A stretch of DNA of 64,000 bases. It comes from Cololabis saira (lineage: Eukaryota; Chordata; Actinopteri; Beloniformes; Belonidae). The translations under genes were made by a program, and so were the position numbers. Position 1 is the stretch's first letter, and the number at the start of each line of letters is the position of its first letter. This document shows positions 45,001 through 63,762 of this stretch, one piece after another. Below the pieces are notes generated by a model. It was given only the letters and a program-made list of their open reading frames with translations, was not told the origin of the DNA and did no database searches. The stretch covers positions 32,934,879 to 32,998,878 of the forward strand of contig NC_084596.1 of assembly GCF_033807715.1 (NCBI RefSeq), given 5' to 3'.

Positions 45001-48000
45001 AGCACTGAAGAACAATTTCAAAGGCTTCCTGTTTTGTACTTTCTGTTTAGGATTAAATATATTCATTTTTTCATTAATTAGTCAACAAACGTAATATTCA
45101 GTTTTCTTTTTGAATGTGGTACAAGGAGTTTATAACCATTTCATTGCGTTGCACTTTGCGTCCCAGGTCAGACACTGTCGACTGCTATGGTGTATGCAGG
45201 ACTCACCACTTTTAGCAAAATAGAGGAAACCAATGCCAGAGAGCTGGAGCTGGTAAGTCTTCATGTTTTAAAACAACATTTCATGATCAAAAGCACTAGA
45301 TCTAGAGTTGTAGTATCGTTACTCTTCTCTGTAGCTGCTGTATTGACAGCTGGTAACAGAGATCAGTTTTTTATTGGTGTATTTGGTTGTGCATTGTGCT
45401 TTTGATATCTGGCTTTTAAGGGCTTATGTTTGACCACTGCACTGATCAGCTGGAGGCTGACTTGCCCTCTGCAGAACTAGCTCCCAGTTTAAATATATTT
45501 TTCACCCCAAAGTTACTTCTGCAGATTTGAAAAGAAGTTCATGTTACACACTTTCTAAATATTTTGTATGTCATATATTCAGCCCTACCAACAAGAACAA
45601 GGAGACGAAATGCAAAGCAACAACACTGTAAAACAATTTAACAAAGCTAACTTTTGTCCTGATGCAGATTGTCAACAGACACCCACCTTTTGGAAACCAA
45701 ATCATAGACTCGATAACACATCTCCCAAACTATGACGTCACTCTGGAACAGGTAAGTGCCGTTTGTAAACGTTTGTTATCAAAGGAACAAGCCCTTTGAA
45801 TTTGGTCAGGTTAATTAATGTGTATGTGGTTCATAGTCTGTATTTGGGCTTGCGATGGACATGTCTAGAGTGTCTCTCTGCATGAAAACAGCTGGAAAGG
45901 GCTCTAGCAGACCTCCATGACCCCAGATAGAAAATAAGAGGGTACATTGGATGGATCAACATTTATGTTTTTATGTACTTTGCTCAGCCATGAGATTTTT
46001 ACGGTGTTTGAGCAACAATTAATCCAAAGTTATGTACTTCATGAGAACGTCATTACATGAAATACACACATATGCATATGGAAAAACTATCCTTGGTTTT
46101 ACTGTCTTTGCATTTTATTCTCGTGTGAAGATGTTTTGATTCTGTGAGCTAAACTTATTTGAAGACTCTGGAAACTGCATGTTGGGTTTTAAAGGTGTGC
46201 TATGCTTTGGACCCTGTAGAGGTCCAAAATATGATATTTTATTATATTTTAAAGTGTAAAAATTGAACGGTTTGATAGTTACATGTAACACGTGCAGTGA
46301 ACCGACCAGTGGTATTGCCATTTATGTTTCTTTAAAGTTGTTATTGTATTTTCCAGCTTCCGAGGTACAGCAGTGCGACGGCAGAGATCGTGGTAAAGGT
46401 TAACCTGAAAAACCAAGCTCAGCTGAGGTCCCGGAGAACAGCTCCGGACCATCACTACGTCTCTCTGATCATCGGCAACGCTGACAACACCGTAGTCTTT
46501 CTGCAGAGACTCACGTGAGGAAAAAGCATTTGCAGCATGACTGCAAGAACCTTTCATTGTCTTTGTTTATTTATACTTACTCTATTGCTTTCAGCAGTAC
46601 AGCCACTATCTCAGAACAGAGATTTTTCTTTTAAGTACTTTGCAAAGTAAGATCTGATTTGAGAACATTGGCTGCTGATGGTGAGCTGGTGTTTTCATAT
46701 ACATCTGGCAGGGACTCGTTGCTGCTGAAGAGTGGTACCTGGTCCAAGAAGATCGATGTGGAGAAGGCTTCAAAAGGAGATGAGATCAGTGTCAATCTCA
46801 TCAGCTCAGAATATGGTAAGCTGTGGAAATACCTTTAAAGTCCTGCAGAGAAATATATGGTCTACATTTCTATCCAACAGTTACAGAGCCCCTTTTTCAA
46901 CTTGTCCACATTCTACAACCTACTTTACAATCGTACCTTGAGAAGCATATCAGGGGGCATTGTGTGGTTCAGTGTCCTGCCAAAAGACGTTTCAACACGT
47001 GGTGGAGCGGCGGATCAAACCACTGACCTCCGCTTTACCCGCTGTTGCAGGGCTTCCCAAAATTCAGTATATACAATACACAGTATGTACCTATTTCTTA
47101 AGAAATGGTGTATAAGAAAGTAATCCTCTAGAAAATATGAGGTTTAAAGGAGCTGTATGTAAAAGCAATAATAAAACGAATCATAAAATGACCCCGATAT
47201 GTCAACAGACATTTAAAAATCATGTTCATTTCACTGACAACAGCACTCTAGCCAGGATATTCCAGTTTAAAAAGAGGAGTTGCAGCCCTCAACTGATGTT
47301 TATGTTGTCATTTTTTGTTTTGGCCTGAAGCTCCACCCTCCACCTATCTCCCAATCACCAAGTCAGTATTGTTTCTGAAGCTCCACCCTCCACCTATCTC
47401 CCAATCACCAGTATCAGTCAGTATTGTTTCGGCATCCGGGTTGCCAGCTCGGCTCTAATTATGGCAGCCATGGCAGCCTACGTTCCTGCTGCATTCTGCA
47501 GCCTACCTGGCAACCTCTGGTCGGGGGGAGGAGGGGGAGGGTACACGCCGCTCAACAATATTTTGAAAGTGACTGCAGTACCAGTTTTGGCCATTTCTTA
47601 CAGAGGCTCCTTTAATGTATCCAGTAGATAATAAAAATCACTGAGTCATTACCAGATATTATATTATTTTAGTAAACAAAATATCAGATGATAAACAGAT
47701 GAATTATTTCTTTGTAATTTTTCTATCATCATCGTTATTATTATCTGTTCTATTATTTGTAAAGGCTCCACTACGGCATTTCAGATCCAGACTTTGCTGG
47801 ACCCATTTTGATATCTGGATTTTTTTTCTTGCTTTTTTTCCTGCTTTAGTAATTCAGCTGTATAGTTGTTTTTGTGCTTGGGAATATTTTCCTATTGCCA
47901 CAATGTTAGCCAAGTGTGTGCTGTTGTGTCAAGTACAGAGGAGTTCCCTGTTGACTCAATAGCCCCTTTCACACAGAGATTCCGCAATATTGGTGTAAAG

Positions 48001-51000
48001 AAGTCCTGCCAATACGCCGCCTTTGTTGGTTCACACATAACCATACAACGCCGGCATAACGCCGCTCCCGTCTGTAAATTCACACAGCATCCCGGCGTTC
48101 CGCAATCAGAGGCGTGACGACAGCGTCAGCGTCTAGTGGCATGCCGGCATGCCGGCTGTGTCATTCACACAGACCCCGTTTCGGCTCTGTGACTACCTCC
48201 GCTGCCGGCTTATTGGTGGGGCCACTTGGCCCCCCCATTCCGCCTCCGTGACTTTCACACAGAACAGCGAGGCGGCTTAAAGGCGCAACGTTCCCGTCTC
48301 GAACTGGCTGTGTGAAAGGGGCTACTGACTAAAGGTCCTCGGGTCATGTGGCTTCAAAACAAGCCCAAACTGCCGACCACTGTGCTTGAGGTGATTTTGA
48401 GGATATACTGTGTTTGGTTTGTTTGCCAAACAATGCACTGTGAATTATGACATAACATACCCACCTTGGTTTTGTCGGTTCAAGGGATGACGGGACAATG
48501 ACTATTCTTAATTGCTAGTAACTGCTCTCGTTAGTAACCGGTGAGGTGTCAGCAACAGTACCTTCTCTAAGATTAGCGCTGATGTCTTTTAGTCTTGGCA
48601 TTTTATTAGCACAAACCTGAAACCTAGGAAATCTACAAAACGTAATTTGTTGTGAAGGCAGTTGTAGACATGGCATGTGACCCAAATGCAGGCTCAGAGG
48701 TGAGGTAAGGAGATAAAAAGTAATAAAATGTACTCACAAAAAAACTAAATAAAGGCTCTTGTGGTTCTGGAAATCTATGAAAACCAAAAACAGGACAGTG
48801 ACAGATAGGAAACAAGATATTAAACACACGGAAGCAAGCAATGTGCAGAGGACATATGCATTATGTAACCTGATTTTCTTGGTTCAAGGCCCAAAGTAAC
48901 TAATTTAGTCCAGTTAAGTAATACGTTTTTTTATTTTCCAGTTAATGACTGATGATGAAAATGTCTTATTACCATTTGCATAACATTCCTGCTCCTCCAC
49001 ACACTGCGAGGTACCCAAGAGTAGATGAAAACACTACAGACTTTAGTCTGTAATTACAAGCGATTGAGGGATTTCTCAAAAATACATGTACAATGGTCAA
49101 ATTTTGAATAAAATCTTCAAAGTGCTTAAAACTGTAGAGAGCAAATAGTTCCCCAAATAACAACCTCACAATGTCAGTAGTTTTGGAGTTATGAGACACT
49201 ACCCTTCCCAAATCACAACTTATCTGCAGCTTCTCTGGGATTTCTGCATGATTTCTTTTCACCTGATGTAGCAGAGGGTTGAAACTGTCCCCCCTCCCAG
49301 AGCAGTAGAGTCATGGTTGCATCCCTCAATATTCAAAAAGAAAACACTTTAGAAAGTGGAGTATTTATATACAGTACAGACCAAAAGTTTGGACACACCT
49401 CTCATTCAAACAAATGGGGAAGTGTGCCCGAACCTTTGGTCGGTACTGTAAGTATTTAAGTAAATTGTAATTACATTTAGCATTATGTGTATTATTTTAT
49501 GTCCCAATTAATAACTGATGATGAAAAAATGCCTGATTACCATTTAACATTCCTGGTTCTCCATAGCATTGATGATCTGATAGTGAACAAACGAACCTGG
49601 AAGTGTGCGCTGTATATACTGAGGAAGATGACATCAGGTTGTGGATTGCTGACTGCCAATTTGGTGGCGATCAGCAATATGCAACCTGATATGAAACAAA
49701 AACGGGAACCAAAACTCAACGGACTGCATGAGGAAGATATTGTTTACTTTTTATAAAAATGACCATATTTTGTAACTTCTGTATACATACATACAGGTAT
49801 ATTCACATTTTTTTTTTTAAGTTACTAAAGTAAAAAGGTTGTGTAATATTTGGCAAGAATATTCTCAGATTGAAGTTTTAAGAATTTCAAATTATGTCAC
49901 TGCGTGTGCTATAAATAGTTAAAAGATTTTTAAAAAGTAAAGCTAAAACAAAACATTTTTGGAGGACAATTAAGCTCTTCAAGCTACAATTGAAAGACAA
50001 CGATAGCTTTAAAACACAGAAAATTAAAGACAGCCATGGAAGATGAAACACACACACAAATGATCAATTAATCATGTGCAGCATCTGGCGTTTACTTATC
50101 CTCTACATCCTTTTGGAAACAGTCAGGGTACAGTTACATTTCCACACACTGCCTCCGCTTTTTGTCTTAGTATTTGTTTAATAAATTATGTCGAAACGCA
50201 ACATTGAATGTGTTCCAGTTCATCTTTCCATTTAACAAATGTAAAATTTACAAAGAAGAGGTTATTCTGCTTTTATAACACTCTGATGTGCAAAACCTTG
50301 GATTTGTAGAGATAATCAACAAATACGTTGTGAGGGAAAATGTGAAATGAGATGACTTTCATGTGTCAGTTTTCACTTCGTCTACTTTATTACATGAATA
50401 CAACTGAGAAGCAAGTGTGTCTAAGGAGCAAAATTGCATTTTATTTTCATAATTTCTTGTTATAAAGCTATATGGCAAAATAATAATCATTAATAATTCA
50501 CAATAATTTGTAGGCGAAATGATAATATCTTTGTTTCATGAAACAAAAAATATATATAATGCACTGAAAATTTGAAAATAGATATAATAATGTCACTTGT
50601 CAATTCTAAAAGATAATATGATAGGGTGGGGAGCCGTAATGCTTTACATTTGGCACTTTTCTTCTGTCTAGTGGGCCTGGACATTCGGCAGAAGTTTACG
50701 GTGTACTACTCTGGGACCAGGGAGTTTAAGGATCATAATCCATTCAATGTACCAGAAACTCATCCGGGACAGGGACCGCAGCGCTCTGCTCTGATGCCAT
50801 CTGCAACTCACAAGGAAAGTTCCTCGTCGGCTGCAAAACAAGGCAATATAGTGTACCTTCCTACTGGTGATTTTGTTGTGTCACGATGTGAACTTGTTCC
50901 TATCATTGATGTAGTGTTCCTTTTAGGCGTCTTCTGACTTGTTGATGTTTGTAATCAGATGTAGGCATTAAGAGACAGTGCAACCACTTTTGCAAGAATA

Positions 51001-54000
51001 AGAACCTTTGCGCCCACGACTGTTGTGAGTACAGTCACACGTATTTCACTCTAAATTTAGTTTACAGTTATGTTTTCCTTGCAGTCACCATAATACTTAC
51101 ATGTGTGCATGTTTTCTGAAGGTAAAGTGGGTGTAACTGTGGGACGAAAGAGGTCAGCGGGCCAAGAATTCTCCTCCTATTTGAAAGACTTGAGGGACAG
51201 GTCTGACACTCTGGTACAGACGCCTGTCAAACGACTCAAGGTGAGCAGCGAAGCAGAAATGATCTTTACACTGTCAAAGACTTTATCTTTCGCTTTCATA
51301 TTCTTATTACACAAGGGAAGATATCATTTTCTGTGCGAGGATATGAGATCACAGAGAGTGTGCTTTTCTAAGACTGCTCCAATGAAACATCCACATGCAG
51401 ATACATGAAGTAGAATTATGAAAGGAACATTATATGTTTCATTTTCTGTTTGAATTCATCAGCTTAAAATGAATGAGGAGGCTCAGTCCGTCAGTATGCA
51501 GAGGTTTGCTTACAAACCCAAAGATATTCTTCTACCTGCTACCTGGTATTTAGACACATTACATTTTTTTGTATTATATTGTTCTTCATCACAAGCACTA
51601 AAATATTATCCTCATGACTTCTAGTAATTAGTAAAATGTGTGCCAGTACAATGAGCCTAATGTAAGTGAACTTCACATATTCATGTGGGGTTTTATTTGA
51701 TATGAAGGTGTGAACAAGATCAGTATGAACCTTCGGACACTGATCTGACATCTGGAGATTATTCTCATCTGCAAGATGTGGTTTGTCTGAGCGATCCCGA
51801 CCCTGGTAAACATTTGCATTCACTACGTCGTATACTTGACACCTTCTATTGGGTTTTAAGCTTCAACAGTGAATGTATATCATGCTTTTGTAATTGTATA
51901 TAGCCATTCTCTCAGTCTCTTTTGCAGATTACCAAGACTATGTGGAAGATGATCCCGAGATGTTAGCAATGCCTGCCCAAACTCCTGCTGCAGCACATGT
52001 TTATCATCATCAAAGAACTCTAACTTCTGGTAAATGGTCTCCCGATTTTATAGTTTATCTTTTTAACTTTGTCCAGTTTGTACAAAGCACTTTAAGTTGT
52101 ATGTCACATGGGCTCTTTACTGTATATACAGCGTCACCTTGATTTTTAGACTCAACACATAACAGGGCTGTGGGCCAATCTGCCAACCCTTCACTGAGAG
52201 GAGAACTGACTACCTCCTAGTCAAAGGATGCCCCAAAATTAGAAACAAACATTCTGGTGGTGTGACACCAGACAAGGAGGCGTTAAGTTTTCCACTACCG
52301 GTTCTACCATAGCTGCCTCTGTGAGATATTTTACTGCTCATTTGCCTGGACCTGACTGATATATAATTCATTTAATCTCATCTCATCTCTCCTCTGACCT
52401 CCTGTCTGTAACCTGAAAATGAATCTCAGCTAAATATTTGATATCTCAGTTCCTTAAAAAATGGTTTTCGTTAGGCTCTAATGCATATCGTGCTGTTAGT
52501 CATTGAACTTGCTTGATCGAGTAGTTGTAGTAAAGTAAGAGTCAGTATAAGTTACTGACCACAACAGAAGATCAAAAAACAGAAAAATCCACCACGTTGT
52601 ACCTTGTTAAAAAAAAACCCACAATAATTCACATAAAACAAAAAAAAAAGAAAGATGTTTGATAGTAAAAATTTTCAAAGTTTTTGATTTAGTTGTAAAT
52701 GTCTGTTTACAGTCAAGTTTAATGTTTTAATAAGCTATGGTCTCAGAGGGTCACTCTGAGGTCATTGATAACAACACATACGCTGTAAAAAGCATGAAAA
52801 GACCAGAGACATTCACACACATTCTTGTGAGAAAACCCCCCTCAGTTAATGCAACACAAAATACTTAATTTTATGTTAAAACATCGTTGCAGTTTCTTCA
52901 CCTGCATCTGTAGGGGACCCATTGACCTAAAAATGACAAGACTTTTATCATATTTAGGTGCTGCTTTAACCCCCCCCCCCTTTTCTATTTACATTTATTC
53001 TACACCTATACGACTCGAGAGATACTTTTTTTTTTCTTGTTTTATTCTTTTATACATCGACAGCGTTCAAAAACTGCTTAACTCCACATAACTGCAAAGA
53101 TGTATTTTGCTTATTGCTTGATGTTAGTGACAGGGATGAGTGAGGGACTCCCGTATCCTGTTACTCTCTCCTGTTTTCTTTTTTTCTCTTGCTTTTCATT
53201 GCTATTTCATGTCGAACAACTAGCTGAGGGCACAGTGTTGTTACTGGTGTCTCACAAATCATGCAGCCATATCAGTCCGATGGGTGACTGTCGGTCTGAG
53301 CGCCGGATCAGCATCATTTGGTGCCTGTGACATGATGGGAGAGGATGGAGGCTAATGCATCGTCACAGAATTAGGACGCAAATACAGCTTTTATGTAACC
53401 AGCTTTTCATGCAAATAATATTCTAAGCGCTAAAGTAATATTTCTTAAGTCCTGCACAAAGGACCTTCAGCAGAAGGTGAAAGGGCAGGTGCTTGAGCAC
53501 CACCTGGAGTCTGTCTGTGCTTGTGCCTGGGAAAGACCTGGTTGTTAAAGGAGATCTGTTTTACTAATCAACCGCTCCATGAGTACACAGCTGAACAGTA
53601 AAACCATGTGCATCCGAAAGTAAGCCAGTTTAAGAAAGTTTAGCTCATACCAACATGAAGTAAAATCTTTGTTTGTCTGAAAGAAAACTTGATCTAAACC
53701 CCTTAAGTATATTCCACAATTACTCTTAAGTACTTCGTGTCTAAGGGACACTATTTTACAGATACTGAGAACTAATCTTTCTGTATACAGGATTGTCAAG
53801 GCGGATGGTCCCAGAAACAAGTGCTGGAGGTCTGGGTTCTGGATGGTACTGGAACCACCTCAATACAAGCAGAGCAACTTACTCTCAGGGCTCCAGCGTA
53901 ACGCCAGAACAAGAGCCTCTCTGCAGAAGCAGTGCATCTCTCCAAATACCAAATGTCAGCTTTGATCTTGGACACGAATGCGATGACTGGGACGACTTTG

Positions 54001-54985
54001 ACGATGAGAACTTGTTGCACGCCAGCGAAACTAAGTCCGATCCTCTGATCCAGCGCCGTGTTGAGAACAACGTGTCAGGTGGTTAACTATAACTGCCCTT
54101 TAATAAGACAGGACGAGAATCGCTGTCACCTCATAACCACTGAGGCCTCATTGCACAATAAAGTTTGTGATGTAATAGTCATGAATGTAGTTTTTTTTTG
54201 TTTTTTTCTGTGCAGGCTCTAATACCACATCAGCAGCAGCTTTCCTCAGCTACTCGCAAAACAAAACTCATATAACTGCCGTCCCAACGCCACTGAGGTA
54301 AGTCCAGAGAAGTATCATCTTATCTATCTCTCTATTCATCCCTCCCTTCATCCACTCAAGGTGACAGCATGTGTGATGATCTTTGTTTTCAAGCTCAATT
54401 TCACCAAATACTAAAATCAGGAAACTTGGACCCTCGGCAGTCAATCAAACAGTCACACCACAGAAGAGACTCACCCTCGATTTGATGAAAAAGGTTTGTA
54501 CGTATGTATGTGTGTAACATTTGTATTTTTGTTTAAAGGTAAGTGTCTTCATCTAAGATAGTCTTGTACGAGGTATAATCCTGAATGTATAGTATGTTTT
54601 TCGTTCTTGTACAGTTCATTGCTGACTTGGCACACGTGATGCATGTTTATCTTTCTATTTGTGCAGAGACCAAACATTTTCAGTGAGGAGATCCCAGTGA
54701 AAGCTCCAGAAAATCTACCAAATCAGCCTCACGTGGCACGAGCTACCACAGGCTTGAATTTCTTCTACACGAGTGTCCCAGCCCCGGCCGACTCCTCTCT
54801 TAGGAGGTAGAGAGATTTTGAGTTTTATTTCAGCTCATCGTCTTATGTGAACCAGTTTTACCAAGTTGTACTTCTTCATGTGACTAATGAGGACCTTCTC
54901 CTTTCTTTCCTACACGCTCTCCACGTTAACCACCAACAGCACGGAGGAAGAAGCTTTTCTTGGCATATTTGATGGTATATTTTAG
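32116..54985 (+). CDS. hfm1: hfm1, meiotic ATP-dependent DNA helicase (Ski2-like/Mer3 family)
   Basis: I could place 38 coding exons: 32116-32186, 32278-32393, 32726-33090, 36401 (or 36411)-36744, 37311-37381, 37493-37625, 37934-38085, 38240-38317, 38644-38799, 38879-39079, 40428-40516, 40654-40697, 42201-42302, 42762-42907, 43056-43150, 43285-43418, 43519-43566, 43722-43802, 43955-44046, 44261-44367, 44494-44541, 44631-44728, 44826-44960, 45167-45252, 45668-45751, 46357-46514, 46712-46815, 50672-50866, 50965-51024, 51122-51240, 51463-51545, 51708-51805, 51928-52029, 53791-54078, 54216-54297, 54394-54493, 54667-54806, 54940-54985. With 36411 the frame gives about 1546 residues (human 1435). 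The start [19 protein letters not shown] matches human. Helicase motifs: APTGSGKT (I), LIDE|VH (II, split by an intron), AVSATIPN (III), GVNLPAHLV (V), QMIGRAGRP (VI). A Sec63-like region follows ([10 protein letters not shown] onwards), then a Cys/His knuckle [26 protein letters not shown] and the conserved end GIFDGIF. HFM1/Mer3 unwinds recombination intermediates and promotes class I crossovers in meiosis. The one weak spot is the join after exon 3. Confidence 0.96.
35265..35835. repeat. (ATGG)n array with an RTE-like 3' tail
   Basis: About 500 bp of ATGG units, many interrupted by ATG slips, followed by 'ggctccagcagacccccatg', 'aagcgggtatagaaaatgga' and more ATGG. This end is common on teleost RTE/Rex3-like elements. 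The long His-Pro-Ser-Ile frames on the other strand are artefacts of the repeat. Confidence 0.85.
36013..36148. repeat. (TA)n microsatellite
   Basis: About 135 bp of TA with a few TC interruptions in hfm1 intron 3. Confidence 0.97.
39080..40427 (+). other. hfm1 intron with a possible dispersed repeat
   Basis: 39830-40110 ('ggacccaaacacaagaac', 'caaacgaggaagttatgaag') resembles 48655-48850 ('tgacccaaatgcaggctc') in the later intron. The family is not identified. Otherwise nothing seen. Confidence 0.4.
41370..41640 (-). mobile_element. Non-LTR retrotransposon C-terminal fragment
   Basis: The - strand frame at 41560-41378 reads [40 protein letters not shown]. It resembles the (A)ESxR..F...VYD.LP.P.N...W....SP.C..C block found after RT in a group of fish LINEs. 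Surrounding sequence to 40.9 kb may belong to it. Confidence 0.55.
42028..42121 (-). mobile_element. Short LINE/SINE 3' tail with (TAA)n
   Basis: A (TAA)n run followed by 'acattttatttatatagcgc' and 'cactcaaagacgctttaca', a standard teleost LINE/SINE 3' end in reverse orientation, just upstream of an hfm1 exon. Confidence 0.6.
45840..45955 (+). mobile_element. Diverged RTE-like 3' tail
   Basis: 'ggctctagcagacctccatg', 'accccagatagaaaataag' and 'ggatggatc' follow the same order as the tail at 35766-35835. Confidence 0.5.
47145..47614. mobile_element. MITE with TAAAGGAGC ends
   Basis: Starts TTAAAGGAGCTGTATGTAA and ends AGAGGCTCCTTTA. Inside, 'agctccaccctccacctatc' and the next 35 bp are directly duplicated (47330-47375 and 47388-47432). 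Confidence 0.6.
47961..48323. mobile_element. MITE with AGCCCCTTTCACACAG ends
   Basis: 363 bp bounded by AGCCCCTTTCACACAG and CTGTGTGAAAGGGGCT, flanked by T and A. It is GC-rich, with inner repeats 'ttcacacag' and 'gccggc'. Probably a Harbinger- or mariner-mobilised element. Confidence 0.75.
49370..49450. mobile_element. Very short Tc1-type MITE
   Basis: About 80 bp between TACAGTACAGACCAAAAGTT and its inverse ending CGGTACTGTA; a minimal two-end derivative of a well-known vertebrate Tc1-like family ('agtttggacacacc'). Confidence 0.8.
52030..53790 (+). other. hfm1 intron, nothing recognised
   Basis: Only simple runs (C tract at 52971-52980) and AT-rich sequence. Confidence 0.45.
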
Positions 54986-56520
54986 AGTCATTGAGCGTCT
55001 GCTGACACGAGAGTAAAGCCCCAAAGTTTATGCTTTGCTTTTCTCTCCATAAACCTTTCAGAGTTGTAAGATGTTTTGAACTCAATCATATGTTCACACT
55101 GTAAATGAAATGTGTTACATTAGTTACAGTTGCGTCTAATGTGTTAATATTTATGAATGTATTTATTTATCAAATGTGTGTTTAGGTTGATTCATTGCAG
55201 TCTTGGCAGGAAGATGTAGAGCCGTGATGTGAGAAGTATTTTAGATGACTGAGTGGATCTGGTCATGTTCATACATGACTTTTATCCATTTGTTTGATAG
55301 ATAGGTGTGTTCAAATTTAACTACTACTGTATGTCTTTGCAGTATGTGTCACGGTTGAGTCCAAAGTACAATGTCTGAGTCTGTTTAAGTTTAAGTAAAG
55401 GACTATTTTAGTCAATGTTGCAGTGATATCTGCGATGCACCGAGCTGTCCCAGATTTAACTCGATGAGGTTCTGTATCGTACTGATTTATTGTGATGTAT
55501 GATGGTCTTGAAGAGATGAATTCAGGTTAGATTTCCAGCGGTACCGACCTCATGGAGATCTGTTTTTGTTCTCTGATCTTCAGATTGGGTTATTTTCTGT
55601 GTTTATTTGTGTTTGAAACAGTCATTCACATGACAAAATTAAAGTTGTTGCTCAAGTTTATGAAAATAATGAAAGCTTCTTTTTTAATGTTCTTTTTTAA
55701 ATGTCTGAGAAATGTGCTAGGATAAGTTCTACTGATATTACTGTCTTTAATTTTTTTCAGTCCTTCAATACTGAAAATGTATTCCATGCAGCTGTCTGAT
55801 CTAACCAAAAACAAACAAACAAACAAAAAAACACGGTTTTAAAGGTATTTAATAATTAAGGTATAAAAAAACAAATGAAATACTGCCTCATATTGTCTAT
55901 TGATTTAATTCCACAGATACTTCACATTGTATAAATGAAGTTAAGTGGTACTCTCACCATTGAATTTCTAATTTTACCAATAAAACATGAATACAATAGT
56001 TAATACTATTATAAATTGACAATAATAATACACTAAAGAATCTCAGTTTTAAAATGTGTATACCTCGCTCTACCATTAAAAGCCAGAGAAGTGTCTATGG
56101 AGAAGAATTGACATTAACTTAAACAACTGTGTGTTTTGTGAAGAAATATTGTGACTGAGCTGAAATGGTACAACCTGTTCTTTTGTAAACTTTAGGAAAT
56201 CTTTGGATTTTAGAAAATAATTCTCAGTTACAAACTATAAAATATAATTACTTTTTTGGAGTTATAGATTATGCAAAAGGTAATTGATAGGTAATAGCTT
56301 TATTATACGGGTAAAAAAAAAATGAGACTAATGAATACCAAAGTTTTAAAATTTCCAGAAGTTAGAAATTAAAAAAAATATGTTTTAAGATATATAAATA
56401 AGATTTCTTTTGTGATAATTTCCTCTTTATTTATTTATTGATTATTATTACTGGGCGGAGGATAAGCAGCCTGTCCAGCCCATGGTCCAGCCGTGTCAAT
56501 GAAGCAAAACAGTGCGTGGT
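54986..56520 (+). other. hfm1 3' UTR and hfm1-cdc7 intergenic region
   Basis: Candidate polyadenylation signals after the hfm1 stop are ATTAAA at 55638-55643 and AATAAA at 55979-55984. The rest is AT-rich and featureless up to the GC-richer cdc7 promoter. Confidence 0.45.
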
Positions 56521-56811
56521 TTAGCCACGCCCCTATTGTCACGTGGTCCCGCCGTTCCGCCCTCAGTTGGTCGGAGTCAGTCACGTGATTCACACAGACT
56601 CACGCGAGATGTGTCACGTCTTTTTTAGCGCGTAGTTTGTTGGCGGAAAAGCTTCTTTCTGGAAGTTTTAGCAAAACGTTTTACTTTATTTCACCTTGAG
56701 AAATACATATATATCTAGTTTTTAACCATAAAGAGATAGGTCGGATCGTGAAGTGAATATATGAAATATTGATTTGTGGAAGTACTGCGTTTCACCGCCA
56801 ACTATAGAGGT
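56521..56811 (+). promoter_or_regulatory. cdc7: cdc7 promoter and untranslated first exon
   Basis: The start of a GC-rich island after AT-rich DNA. It has two CACGTG E-boxes (56540-56545 and 56582-56587) and TTGGCGGAAAA at 56640, close to the E2F consensus. E2F control would fit the known G1/S expression of CDC7. A donor at ...ACTATAGAG|GTGAGT (junction 56811/56812) can splice to the acceptor at 57068, which leads straight into the ATG. No TATA box. Confidence 0.55.
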
Positions 56812-57068
56812 GAGTTTTGTGGGTTTTTTATCCATTATTAGTTACTTCATTACCCTGTTAGACAAACATCAGCGTTATTTTCACATATTCATACGTTTTA
56901 CCCGAATAACTCGCTTAGTGAAAAAATATATTCTTCATTTATGTAACATGTTCAATGTAGATCTACTTTCCAGCAGGATAATTTAAAGAAAATACCCCAA
57001 GTTTGGATGTCTTTTGTCTTAACCTGAATATTTAAAGTTATCCGTGTGTTTGTGTTGCCTGGTTTCAG

Positions 57069-63683
<6,615 letters not shown>

Positions 63684-63762
63684 GTATGTGGTTACACACC
63701 ACACAACAAAAACATGTGAAGTTTAACACTCAGCATCTAGGAGCCGTGTTTCTTCAGCCATT

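Larger units (their letters stand above)
46816..50671 (+). other. Largest late hfm1 intron, containing three MITEs
   Basis: The coding phase matches across this 3.9-kb intron (46815 phase 1 to 50672). It holds MITEs at 47145-47614, 47961-48323 and 49370-49450, a local duplication (48935-49000 and 49495-49562), and an 89-codon frame at 49487-49756 that I do not recognise. Confidence 0.6.
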
